64,000 bases of DNA from Balanoglossus misakiensis. Taxonomy: Eukaryota > Hemichordata. Of the stretch, positions 41,001 to 53,550 are shown one piece after another; position 1 is the first letter of the stretch, and every line of letters begins with the position of its first letter. The position numbers and the translations under genes are program-made. The notes below the pieces were generated by a model. The model worked only from the letters and a program-made list of their open reading frames with translations. It was not told the DNA's origin and made no database searches. The stretch covers positions 2,976,001 through 3,040,000 of the forward strand of contig CM082590.2 of assembly GCA_040954595.2 (NCBI GenBank), written 5' to 3'.

Positions 41001-44000
41001 GATCGACGGATAGTTGTAAAATTTCCATGGTTGTTTCCAAACACAGCCTCGTTCATTTATAAAATTCTGTTGTGATGCGCTGAACACATACATATGCCTA
41101 TGCGCATAAGAAAGTTTCCCACTAGACTCTGTAGATCGACGGATAGTTCTAAAATTTCCATGATTGCTTCCAAACACATCCTCGATTGTTTACAAAATTC
41201 TGTTGTGATGCGCAGAACACATATATAGGCCTATGCGCATATGAATGTTTTCCACTATACTCCGTAGATCGACAGATAGTTCTAAAATTTCCATTGTTGC
41301 TTCCAAACAAAGCCTCGTTTGTTTACAAAATTCTGTTGTGATGTGCATAACACATGATAGGCCTATGCGCACATGAACGTTTTTCCACTAGACTCTGTAG
41401 ATCGACGGATAGTTCTAAAATTTACATGGTTGCTTCCAAACAGCCTCGTTTATTTACCGATTTCTGTTGTGAGGCGCAGAACACGTAATAGGCCTATGCG
41501 CATAAGAAAGTTTTCCACCAGACTCTGTAGATCGACGGATAGTTGTAAAATTTACATGGTTGCTTCCAAATACAGCCTCGTTTATTTACCGATTTCTGTT
41601 GTGATGCGCATAATACATAGATAGGCCTATGTGCATAATAAAGTTTTCCACTAGACTCTGTAGATCGAGAGATAGTTCTAAAATTTCCATGGTTGTTTCC
41701 AAACACAGCCTCGTTCATTTACAAAATTCTGTTGTGATGCGCTGAACACATACATATGCCTATGCGCATAAGAAAGTTTCCCACTAGACTCTGTAGATCG
41801 ACGGATAGTTCTAAAATTTCCATGATTGCTTCCAAACACATCCTCGATTATTTACAAAATTCTGTTGTGATGCGCAGAACACATATATAGGCCTATGCGC
41901 ATATGAAAGTTTTCCACTATACTCCGTAGATCGACGGATAGTTCTAAAATTTCCATTGTTGCTTCCAAACAGCCTCGTTTATTTACCGAATTCTGTTGTG
42001 AGGCGCAGAACACGTAATAGGCCTATGCGCATAAGAAACTTTTCAACTTTAGATCGAGAGATAGTTCTAAAATTTCCATGGTTGTTTCCAAACACAGCCT
42101 CGTTCATTTACAAAATTCTGTTGTGATGCGCTGAACACATACATATGCCTATGCGCATACGAAAGTTTCCCACTAGACTCTGTAGATCGACGGATAGTTC
42201 TAAAATTTCCATGATTGCTTCCAAACACATCCTCGATTGTTTACAAAATTATGTTGTGATGCGCAGAACACATATATAGGCCTATGCGCATATGAACGTT
42301 TTCCACTATACTCTGTAGATCGAGAGATATTTCTAAAATTTCCACGGTTGCTTCCAAACAAAGCCTCGTTTGTTTACAAAATTATGTTGTGATGTGCATA
42401 ACACATGATAGGCCTATGCGCATATGAACGTTTTCCACTATACACTGTAGATCGAGAGATAGTTCTAAAATTTCCATGGTTGTTTCCAAACACAGCCTCG
42501 TTCATTTACAAAATTCTGTTGTGATGCGCAGAACACATATATAGGCCTATGCGCATATGAACGTTTTCCACTATACTCCGTAGATCGACAGATAGTTCTA
42601 AAATTTCCAATGTTGCTTCCAAACAAAGCCTCGTTTGTTTACAAAATTATGTTGTGATGTGCATAACACATGATAGCATATGCGCATATGAACGTTTTCC
42701 ACTATACTCTGTAGATCGAGAGATAGTTCTAAAATTTCCACGGTTGCTTCCAAACAAAGCCTCGTTTGTTTACAAAATTATGTTGTGATGTGCATAACAC
42801 ATGATAGGCCTATGCGCATATGAACGTTTTCCACTATACTCTGTAGATCGAGAGATAGTTCTAAAATTTCCACGGTTGCTTCCAAACAAAGCCTCGTTTG
42901 TTTACAAAATTCTGTTGTGATGCGCAGAACACATATATAGGCCTATGCGCATATGAACGTTTTCCACTAGACTCTGTATATCGACGGATAGTTGTAAAAT
43001 TTCCATGGTTGCTTCCAAACAGCCTCGTTTATTTACCGAATTCTGTTGTGAGGCGCAGAACACATAGATAGGCATATGTGCATAAGAAAGTTTTCCACTA
43101 TAGACTCTGTAGATCGAGAGATAGTTCTAAAATGTCCATGGTTGCTACCAAACACAGCCTCGTTTGTTTACAAAATTCTGTTGTGATGCGCAGAACACAT
43201 ATATAGGCCTATGCGCATAAGAACGTTTCCACTAGACTCTGTAGATCGACGGATAGCTGTAAAATTTCCATGGTTGCTTCCAAACAGCCTCGTTTATTTA
43301 CCGATTTCTGTTGTGATGCGCAGAACACATAGATAGGCATATGTGCATAATAAAGTTTTCCACTAGACTCTGTAGATCGAGAGATAGTTCTAAAATTTCC
43401 ATGGTTGCTTCCAAACACAGCCTCGTTTGTTTACAAAATTCTGTTGTGATGCGCAGAACACATATATAGGCCTATGCGCATAATAACGTTTTCCACTAGA
43501 CTCTGTAGATCGACGGATAGTTGTAAAATTTCCATGGTTGCTTCCAAACAGCCTCGTTTATTTACCGAATTCTGTTGTGAGGCGCAGAACACATAGATAG
43601 GCATATGTGCATAAGAAAGTTTTCCACTATAGACTCTGTAGATCGAGAGATAGTTCTAAAATGTCCATGGTTGCTACCAAACACAGCCTCGTTTGTTTAC
43701 AAAATTCTGTTGTGATGCGCAGAACACATATATAGGCCTATGCGCATAAGAACGTTTCCACTAGACTCTGTAGATCGACGGATAGCTGTAAAATTTCCAT
43801 GGTTGCTTCCAAACAGCCTCGTTTATTTACCGATTTCTGTTGTGAGGCGCAGAACACATGATAGGCCTATGCGCATGAGACATTTTTCCACTAGACTCTG
43901 TAGATCGACGGATAGTTGTAAAATTTCATGGTTGCTTCCAAATACAGCCTCGTTTATTTAGCGATTTCTGTTGTGATGCGCATAACACATAGATAGGCCT

Positions 44001-47000
44001 ATGCGCATAAGAACGTTTTCCACTAGACTTTGTAGATCGACGGATAGTTGTACAATGTCCATGGTTGCTTCCAAACAGCCTCGTTTATTTACCGAATTCT
44101 GTTGTGAGGCGCAGAACACGTAATAGGTCTATGCGCATAAGGAAGTTTTCCACCAGACTCTGTAGATCGACGGATAGTTGTACAATTTCCATGGTTGCTT
44201 CCAAACAGCCTCGTTTATTTACCGATTTCTGTTGTGAGGCACAGAACACATGATAGGCCTATGCGCATAAGACATTTTTCCACTAGACTCTGTAGATCGA
44301 CGGATAGTTCTAAAATTTCCATGGTTGCTTCCAAACAGCCTCGTTTATTTACCGAATTCTGTTGTGAGGCGCAGAGCACGTAATAGGCCTATGCGCATAA
44401 GAAAGTTTTCCACCAGACTCTGTAGATCGACGGATAGTTGTACAATTTCCATGGTTGCTTCCAAACAGCCTCGTTTATTTACCGATTTCTGTTGTGATGC
44501 GCAGAACACATAGATAGGCATATGTGCATAATAAAGTTTTCCACTAGACTCTGTAGATCGAGAGATAGTTCTAAAATTTCCATGGTTGCTTCCAAACACA
44601 GCCTCGTTTGTTTACAAAATTCTGTTGTGATGCGCAGAACACATATATAGGCCTATGCGCATAATAACGTTTTCCACTAGACTCTGTAGATCGACGGATA
44701 GTTGTAAAATTTCCATGGTTGCTTCCAAACAGCCTCGTTTATTTACCGAATTCTGTTGTGAGGCGCAGAACACATAGATAGGCATATGTGCATAAGAAAG
44801 TTTTCCACTATAGACTCTGTAGATCGAGAGATAGTTCTAAAATGTCCATGGTTGCTTCCAAACACATCCTCGTTTGTTTACAAAATTCTGTTGTGATACG
44901 CAGAACACATATATAGGCCTATGCGCATAAGAACGTTTCCACTAGACTCTGTAGATCGACGGATAGCTGTAAAATTTCCATGGTTGCTTTTAAACAGCCT
45001 CGCTTATTTACCGATTTCTGTTGTGAGGCGCAGAACACATAGATAGGCCTATGTGCATAAGAAAGTTTTCCACTATAGACTCTGTAGATCGAGAGATAGT
45101 TCTAAAATGTCCATGGTTGCTTCCAAACACAGCCTCGTTTATTTACCGATTTCTGTTGTGATGCGCATAACACATAGATAGGCCTATGCGCAAATGAACG
45201 TTTTCCACTATACTCTGTAGATCAAGAGATAGTTCTAAAATTTCCATGGTTGCTTCCAAACTCCGCTTCGTTTGTTTACAAAATTCTGTTGTGATGCGCA
45301 TAACACATAGATAGGCCTATGCGCATATGAACGTTTTCCACTATACTCTGTAGATCGACAGATAGTTCTAAAATTTCCATGTTTGCTTCCAAACAGCCTC
45401 GTTTATTTACGGAATTCTGTTGTGAGGCGCATAACACATAGATAGGCCTATGCGCATATGAAAGTTTTCCACTATACTCTGTAGATCGAGAGACAGTTCT
45501 AAAATTTCCACGGTTGCTTCCAAACAGCCTCGTTTATTTACGGAATTCTGTTGTGAGGCGCAGAACACATGATAGGCCTATGCGCATAAGACATTTTTCC
45601 AATAGACTCTGTAGATCGACGGATAGTTCTAAAATTTCCATGGTTGCTTCCAAACAGCCTCGTTTATTTACCGAATTCTGTTGTTAGGCGCATAACACGT
45701 AATAGGCCTATGCGCATAAGAAAGTTTTCCACCAGACTCTGTAGATCGACGGATAGTTGTAAAATTTACATGGTTGCTTCCAAACAGCCTCGTTTATTTA
45801 CCGAATTCTGTTGTGAGGCGCAGAACACATAGATAGGCATATGTGCATAAGAAAGTTTTCCACTATAGACTCTGTAGATCGAGAGATAGTTCTAAAATGT
45901 CCATGGTTGCTACCAAACACAGCCTCGTTTGTTTACAAAATTCTGTTGTGATGCGCAGAACACATATATAGGCCTATGCGCATAAGAACGTTTCCACTAG
46001 ACTCTGTAGATCGACGGATAGCTGTAAAATTTCCATGGTTGCTTCCAAACAGCCTCGTTTATTTACCGATTTCTGTTGTGAGGCGCAGAACACATGATAG
46101 GCCTATGCGCATGAGACATTTTTCCACTAGACTCTGTAGATCGACGGATAGTTGTAAAATTTCATGGTTGCTTCCAAATACAGCCTCGTTTATTTAGCGA
46201 TTTCTGTTGTGATGCGCATAACACATAGATAGGCCTATGCGCATAAGAACGTTTTCCACTAGACTTTGTAGATCGACGGATAGTTGTACAATGTCCATGG
46301 TTGCTTCCAAACAGCCTCGTTTATTTACCGAATTCTGTTGTGAGGCGCAGAACACATAGATAGGCATATGTGCATAAGAAAGTTTTCCACTATAGACTCT
46401 GTAGATCGAGAGATAGTTCTAAAATGTCCATGGTTGCTACCAAACACAGCCTCGTTTGTTTACAAAATTCTGTTGTGATGCGCTGAACACATATATAGGC
46501 CTATGCGCATAAGAACGTTTCCACTAGACTCTGTAGATCGACGGATAGCTGTAAAATTTCCATGGTTGCTTCCAAACAGCCTCGTTTATTTACCGATTTC
46601 TGTTGTGAGGCGCAGAACACATGATAGGCCTATGCGCATGAGACATTTTTCCACTAGACTCTGTAGATCGACGGATAGTTGTAAAATTTCATGGTTGCTT
46701 CCAAATACAGCCTCGTTTATTTAGCGATTTCTGTTGTGATGCGCATAACACATAGATAGGCCTATGCGCATAAGAACGTTTTCCACTAGACTTTGTAGAT
46801 CGACGGATAGTTGTACAATGTCCATGGTTGCTTCCAAACAGCCTCGTTTATTTACCGAATTCTGTTGTGAGGCGCAGAACACGTAATAGGTCTATGCGCA
46901 TAAGGAAGTTTTCCACCAGACTCTGTAGATCGACGGATAGTTGTACAATTTCCATGGTTGCTTCCAAACAGCCTCGTTTATTTACCGATTTCTGTTGTGA

Positions 47001-48240
47001 GGCACAGAACACATGATAGGCCTATGCGCATAAGACATTTTTCCACTAGACTCTGTAGATCGACGGATAGTTCTAAAATTTCCATGGTTGCTTCCAAACA
47101 GCCTCGTTTATTTACCGAATTCTGTTGTGAGGCGCAGAGCACGTAATAGGCCTATGCGCATAAGAAAGTTTTCCACCAGACTCTGTAGATCGACGGATAG
47201 TTGTACAATTTCCATGGTTGCTTCCAAACAGCCTCGTTTATTTACCGATTTCTGTTGTGATGCGCAGAACACATAGATAGGCATATGTGCATAAGAAAGT
47301 TTTCCACTATAGACTCTGTAGATCGAGAGATAGTTCTAAAATGTCCATGGTTGCTTCCAAACACAGCCTCGTTTGTTTACAAAATTCTGTTGTGATACGC
47401 AGAACACATATATAGGCCTATGCGCATAAGAACGTTTCCACTAGACTCTGTAGATCGACGGATAGCTGTAAAATTTCCATGGTTGCTTTTAAACAGCCTC
47501 GCTTATTTACCGATTTCTGTTGTGAGGCGCAGAACACATAGATAGGCCTATGTGCATAAGAAAGTTTTCCACTATAGACTCTGTAGATCGAGAGATAGTT
47601 CTAAAATGTCCATGGTTGCTTCCAAACACAGCCTCGTTTATTTACCGATTTCTGTTGTGATGCGCATAACACATAGATAGGCCTATGCGCAAATGAACGT
47701 TTTCCACTATACTCTGTAGATCAAGAGATAGTTCTAAAATTTCCATGGTTGCTTCCAAACTCCGCTTCGTTTGTTTACAAAATTCTGTTGTGATGCGCAT
47801 AACACATAGATAGGCCTATGCGCATATGAACGTTTTCCACTATACTCTGTAGATCGACAGATAGTTCTAAAATTTCCATGTTTGCTTCCAAACAGCCTCG
47901 TTTATTTACGGAATTCTGTTGTGAGGCGCATAACACATAGATAGGCCTATGCGCATATGAAAGTTTTCCACTATACTCTGTAGATCGAGAGATAGTTCTA
48001 AAATTTCCACGGTTGCTTCCAAACAGCCTCGTTTATTTACGGAATTCTGTTGTGAGGCGCAGAACACATGATAGGCCTATGCGCATAAGACATTTTTCCA
48101 ATAGACTCTGTAGATCGACGGATAGTTCTAAAATTTCCATGGTTGCTTCCAAACAGCCTCGTTTATTTACCGAATTCTGTTGTTAGGCGCATAACACGTA
48201 ATAGGCCTATGCGCATAAGAAAGTTTTCCACCAGACTCTG
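38031..48240 (+). repeat. HOR block 7: 4,601-, 2,763-, 2,499- and 527-bp offsets
   Basis: The unit pair with TTTATTTAGCGATTTC occurs at about 39,355, 43,956, 46,192 and 46,719, i.e. offsets 4,601, 2,236 and 527. About 43,740-44,515 recurs at 46,503-47,278 (offset 2,763, 21 monomers). About 45,180-45,740 recurs at about 47,680-48,240 (offset about 2,499, 19 monomers), including the odd AAACTCCGCTTCG and AATAGACTC units. One monomer near 40,695 has lost 9 bases between GCGCATA and GATAGG. At 41,200-42,960 there is a stretch of unusually diverged monomers. Confidence 0.78.
42300..42960 (+). repeat. Diverged monomer cluster with TGTGCATAACACATG units
   Basis: Units near 42,380, 42,650 and 42,780 (and 41,340) read ATGTTGTGATGTGCATAACACATGATAG where most units read CTGTTGTGATGCGCAGAACACATA. 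They combine loss of the GCGC CpG with a GCATAACAC change and are followed by GCGCATATGAACG. Several also have TTTCCACGG in place of TTTCCATGG. The cluster is confined to about 1.6 kb, so it looks like a locally amplified variant not yet spread through the array. Confidence 0.7.
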
Positions 48241-51200
48241 TAGATCGACGGATAGTTGTAAAATTTACATGGTTGCTTCCAAATACAGCCTCGTTTATTT
48301 AGCGGTTTCTGTTGTGATGCGCATAATACATAGATAGGCCTATGCGCATAAGAACGTTTTCGACTAGACTCTGTAGATCGACGGATAGTTCTAAAATTTC
48401 CATGGTTGCTTCCAAACAGCCTCGTTTATTTACCGAATTCTGTTGTGAGGCGCAGAACACGTAATAGGCCTATGCGCATAAGAAACTTTTCCACCAGACT
48501 CTGTAGATCGACGGATAGTTGTAAAATTTCCATGGTTGTTTCCAAACAGCCTCGTTTATTTACCGAATTCTGTTGTGATGCGTAGAACACATACATATGC
48601 CTTTGCGCATAAGAAAGTTTTCCACCAGACTCTGTAGATCGACGGATAGTTGTAAAATTTACATGGTTGCTTCCAAATACAGCCTCGTTTATTTAGCGGT
48701 TTCTGTTGTGATGCGCATAATACATAGATAGGCCTATGCGCATAAGAACGTTTTCGACTAGACTCTGTAGATCGACGGATAGTTCTAAAATTTCCATGGT
48801 TGCTTCCAAACAGCCTCGTTTATTTACCGAATTCTGTTGTGAGGCGCAGAACACGTAATAGGCCTATGCGCAAAAGAAACTTTTCCACCAGACTCTGTAG
48901 ATCGACGGATAGTTGTAAAATTTCCATGGTTGTTTCCAAACAGCCTCGTTTAATTACCGAATTCTGTTGTGATGCGTAGAACACATACATATGCCTTTGC
49001 GCATAAGAAATTTTTCTACTAGACTCCGTAGATCGACGGATAGTTCTAAAATTTCCATGGTTGCTTCCAAACAAAGCATCGTTTGTTTACAAAATTCTGT
49101 TGTGATGCGCAGAACACATAGAGAGGCCTATGCGCATAAGAAAGTTTTCCACTAGACTCTGTATATCGACGGATAGTTCTAAAATTTCCATGGTTGCTTC
49201 CAAACACATCCTCGTTTGTTTACAAAATTATGTTGTGATGCGCATAATACATAGATAGGCCTATGCGCATAAGAACGTTTTCCAGTAGACTCTGTAGATC
49301 GACGGATAGTTCTAAAATTTCCATGGTTGCTTCCAAACAGCCTCGTTTATTTACCGAATTCTGTTGTGAGGCGCAGAACACGTAATAGGCCTATGCGCAT
49401 AAGAGACTTTTCCACCAGACTCTGTAGATCGACGGATAGTTGTAAAATTTCCATGGTTGTTTCCAAACAGCCTCGTTTATTTACCGAATTCTGTTGTGAT
49501 GCGTAGAACACATACATATGCCTATGCGCATAAGAATTTTTTCCACTAGACTCCGTAGATCGACGGATAGTTCTAAAATTTCCATGGTTGCTTCCAAACA
49601 AAGCATCGTTTGTTTACAAAATTCTGTTGTGATGCGCAGAACACATAGAGAGGCCTATGCGCATATGAACGTTTTCCACTAGACTCTGTATATCGACGGA
49701 TAGTTCTAAAATTTCCATGGTTGCTTCCAAACACATCCTCGTTTGTTTACAAAATTCTGTTGTGATGCGCATAATACATAGATAGGCCTATGCGCATAAG
49801 AACGTTTTCCACTAGACTCTGTAGATCGACGGATAGTTCTAAAATTTCCATGGTTGCTTCCAAACAGCCTCGTTTATTTACCGAATTCTCTTGTGAGGCG
49901 CAGAACACGTAATAGGCCTATGCGCATAAGAAACTTTTCCACCAGACTCGGTAGATCGACAGACAGTTGTAAAATTTCCATGGTTGTTTCCAAACAGCCT
50001 CGTTTATTTACCGAATTCTGTTGTGATGCGTAGAACACATACATATGCCTATGCGCATAAGAAATTTTTCCACTAGACTCCGTAGATCGACGGATAGTTC
50101 TAAAATTTCCATGGTTGCTTCCAAACAAAGCATCGTTTGTTTACAAAATTCTGTTGTGATGCGCAGAACACATAGAGAGGCCTATGCGCATATGAACGTT
50201 TTCCACTAGACTCTGTATATCGACGGATAGTTCTAAAATTTCCATGGTTGCTTCCAAACACATCCTCGTTTGTTTACAAAATTCTGTTGTGATGCGCATA
50301 ATACATAGATAGGCCTATGCGCATAAGAACGTTTTCCACTAGACTCTGTAGATCGACGGATAGTTCTAAAATTTCCATGGTTGCTTCCAAACAGCCTCGT
50401 TTATTTACCGAATTCTCTTGTGAGGCGCAGAACACGTAATAGGCCTATGCGCATAAGAAACTTTTCCACCAGACTCTGTAGATCGACAGACAGTTGTAAA
50501 ATTTCCATGGTTGTTTCCAAACAGCCTCGTTTATTTACCGAATTCTGTTGTGATGCGTAGAACACATACATATGCCTATGCGCATAAGAAATTTTTCCAC
50601 TAGACTCCATAGATCGACGGATAGTTCTAAAATTTCCATGGTTGCTTCCAAACAAAGCATCGTTTGTATACAAAATTCTGTTGTGATGCGCAGAACAAAT
50701 AGAGAGGCCTATGCGCATAAGAACGTTTTCCACTAGACTCTGTATATCGACGGATAGTTCTAAAATTTCCATGGTTGCTTCCAAACACATCCTCGTTTGT
50801 TTACAAAATTCTGTTGTGATGCGCAGAACACATAGATAGGCCTATGCGCATTGGAAAGTTTTCCACTAGACTCCGTAGATCGACGGATAGTTCTAAAATT
50901 TCCATGGTTGCTTCCAAACACATCCTCGTTTGTTTACAAAATTCTGTTGTGATGCGCAGAACACATAGATAGGCCTATGCGCATCGGAAAGTTTTCCACT
51001 AGACTCCGTAGATGGACGGATAGTTCTAAAATTTCCATGGTTGCTTCCAAACACATCCTCGTTTGTTTACAAAAATCTGTTGTGATGCGCAGAACACATA
51101 GATAGGCCTATGTGCATATGAACGTTTTCCACTATACTCCGTAGATCGACGGATAGTTCTAAAATTTCCATGGTTGCTTCCAAACAGCCTCGTTTATTTA

Positions 51201-52480
51201 CCGAATTCTGTTGTGAGACGCAGAACACATACATATGCCTATGCGCATAAGAAATTTTTCCACTAGACTCCGTAGATCGACGTATAGTTGTAAAATTTAC
51301 TTTGTTGCTTCCAAATACAGCCTCGTTTATTTAGATAGGCCTATGCGCATAAGAACGTTTTCCACTAGACTCTGTAGATCGACGGATAGTTCTAAAATTT
51401 CCATGGTTGCTTCCAAACAGCCTCGTTTATTTACCGAATTCTGTTGTGAGGCGCAGAACACGTAATAGGCCTATGCGCATAAGAAACTTTTCCACCAGAC
51501 TCTGTAGATCGACGGATAGTTGTAAAATTTCCATGGTTGTTTCCAAACAGCCTCGTTTATTTACCGAATTCTGTTGTGATGCGTAGAACACATACATATG
51601 CCTATGCGCATAAGAAATTTTTCCACTAGACTCCGTAGATCGACGGATAGTTCTAAAATTTCCATGATTGCTTCCAAACAAAGCATCGTTTGTTTACAAA
51701 ATTCTGTTGTGATGCGCAGAACACATAGAGAGGCCTATGCGCATAAGAACGTTTTCCACTAGACTCTGTATATCGACGGATAGTTCTAAAATTTCCATGG
51801 TTGCTTCCAAACACATCCTCGTTTGTTTACAAAATTCTGTTGTGATGCGCATAATACATAGATAGGCCTATGCGCATAAGAACGTTTTCCACTAGACTCT
51901 GTAGATCGACGGATAGTTCTAAAATTTCCATGGTTGCTTCCAAACAGCCTCGTTTATTTACCGAATTCTGTTGTGAGGCGCAGAACACGTAATAGGCCTA
52001 TGCGCATAAGAAACTTTTCCACTAGACTCTGTATATCGACGGATAGTTCTAAAATTTCCATGGTTGCTTCCAAACACATCCTCGTTTGTTTACAAAATTC
52101 TGTTCTGATGCGCAGAACACATAGATAGGCCTATGCGCATTGGAAATTTTTCCACTAGACTCCGTAGATCGACGGATAGTTCTAAAATTTCCATGGTTGC
52201 TTCCAAACACATCCTCGTTTGTTTACCGAATTCTGTTGTGAGGCGCAGAACACGTAATAGGCCTATGCGCATAAGAAACTTTTCCACCAGACTCTGTAGA
52301 TCGACGGACAGTTGTAAAATGTCCATGGTTGTTTCCAAACAGCCTCGTTTATTTACAGAATTATGTTGTGATGCGTAGAACACATACATATGCCTATGCG
52401 CATAAGAAATTTTTCCACTAGACTCCGTAGATCGACGGATAGTTCTAAAATTTCCATGGTTGCTTCCAAACAAAGCATCG
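48241..52480 (+). repeat. HOR block 8: 527-bp four-monomer HOR near the array edge
   Basis: Corresponding points fall at 48,820, 49,347, 49,874 and 50,401, each 527 bp apart (four monomers). The four-unit order is ACGTAATAGG, ACATACATATGCC, ACATAGAGAGGCC and GCATAATACATAG, and it is regular. The next copy, at 51,427, is 28 bp short of the expected spacing because of a deletion near 51,333 that joins TTTATTTA directly to GATAGGCC. A last match at 52,219 lies 792 bp (six monomers) later. A three-monomer step of 394 bp (48,361 and 48,755, TTTTCGACTAG) starts the block. Confidence 0.87.
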
Positions 52481-53134
52481 TGTGTTTACAAAATTCTGTT
52501 GTGATGCGCAGAACACATAGAGAGGCCTATGCGCATAAGAACGTTTTCCACTAGACTCTGTAGATCGACGGATAGTTCTAAAATTTCCATGGTTGCTTCC
52601 AAACACATCCTCGTTTGTTTACAAAATTCTGTTGTGATGCGCAGAACACATAGATAGGCCTATGCGCATTGGAAAGTTTTCCACTAGACTCCGTAGATCG
52701 ACGGATAGTTCTAAAATTTCCATGGTTGCTTCCAAACACATCCTCGTTTGTTTACAAAAATCTGTTGTGATGCGCAGAACACATAGATAGGCCTATGCGC
52801 ATATGAACGTTTTCCACTAGACTCTGTATATCGACGGATAGTTCTAAAATTTCAATGGTTGCTTCCAAACACATCCTCGTTTGTTTACAAAATTCTGTTG
52901 TGATGCGCAGAACACATAGATAGGCCTATGCGCATTGGAAAGTTTTCCACTAGACTCCGTAGATCGACGGATAGTTCTAAAATTTCCATGGTTGCTTCCA
53001 AACACATCCTCGTTTGTTTACAAAAATCTTTTGTGATGCGCAGAACACATTGATAGGCCTATGCGCATATGAACGTTTTCCACTATACTCTGTAGATCGA
53101 CGGATAGTTCTAAAATTTCCGTGGTTGCTTCCAG
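52481..53134 (+). repeat. Terminal satellite monomers and array edge
   Basis: The last five or so units are mostly of one type (AAACACATCCTCGTTTGTTTAC with GCGCATTGGAAAG or GCGCATATGAACG) and lack an obvious HOR. The final unit carries TTTCCGTGG and is cut within GGTTGCTTCCA at about 53,134, followed directly by non-repetitive AT-rich DNA (GTCTAATTAATTCAG). No transposon terminus or target duplication is visible at the junction. Confidence 0.88.
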
Positions 53135-53550
53135 TCTAATTAATTCAGATAAAAAGAATTGACACATTATGATGTAAATATTTATAAAAGTAGTAATAAT
53201 GTAAGAGATAACCATAATTCAAAATTCATTAAATTCTAATGTAATTTTAAAGTTTTGTTTTAAATTTTTCATGAAAAAAATAAGCATATCAAGTGACATG
53301 TTTAATAGTGAAAAAAACCTGAATGTCACAAAATCAACAATCATCTAAAGAAATTAACACTGATTCCTCTTTTCCATCACACTGTATCAAAAACTCCTAC
53401 CAAAAGTACAGTATTATTTAAACCACAAATAAGAAAAATCTCCTTATTATGACTTGTCAGATTATTAGGTGACAGACAGGAGTTGGCAGATGCTGGAGGC
53501 CGGGAGAAAATCATCCTATCTTATCTGCTCCAGATCGCTTTGAATATTCT

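Larger units (their letters stand above)
1..53134 (+). repeat. Giant satellite array, ~131-bp monomer, ~400 copies, head-to-tail
   Basis: The block is a continuous tandem repeat. Each unit can be started at the motif TTCTGTTGTG and carries, in order, a GCGCAGAACACAT segment, the GGCCTATGCGCATAAG core, GTTTTCCACTAGACTCTGTAG, a GATCGACGG or GATCGAGAG variant, AAAATTTCCATGGTTGCTTCC and CCTCGTTTATTTACC or CCTCGTTTGTTTAC. Units are mostly 130-135 bp, with some short variants. Every unit is in the same orientation and I saw no inversion and no inserted foreign sequence. Short open frames of 60-130 codons recur on both strands, but the spacing (130-135 bp) changes frame from unit to unit, so they are by-products of the repeat. 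The family is not one I recognise. A centromeric or pericentromeric role is inferred from size and HOR structure only. The array runs off the left edge of the window. Confidence 0.97.

Noticed and set aside
52090-52130. Hammerhead ribozyme core (CTGATGC)
   Set aside because: Only one unit has CTGATG, by a single change from TTGTGATG, and the required GAAA and stem arrangement are absent.
1-53134. Many open frames of 60-130 codons on both strands in the satellite
   Set aside because: They repeat with the monomer, shift frame from unit to unit, exist on both strands at once and match no protein family. They are consequences of a repeat with few stop codons.
1-53134. CRISPR-like array (regular repeats)
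   Set aside because: There are no unique spacers; the whole 131-bp unit is repeated, and the neighbouring genes are eukaryotic.
1-53134. CENP-B box in the monomer (CCTCGTTTATTTACCGA resembles the TTCG-A-CGGG pattern)
   Set aside because: Alignment leaves several essential positions mismatched, including the central A and the CGGG end, so I do not call it.
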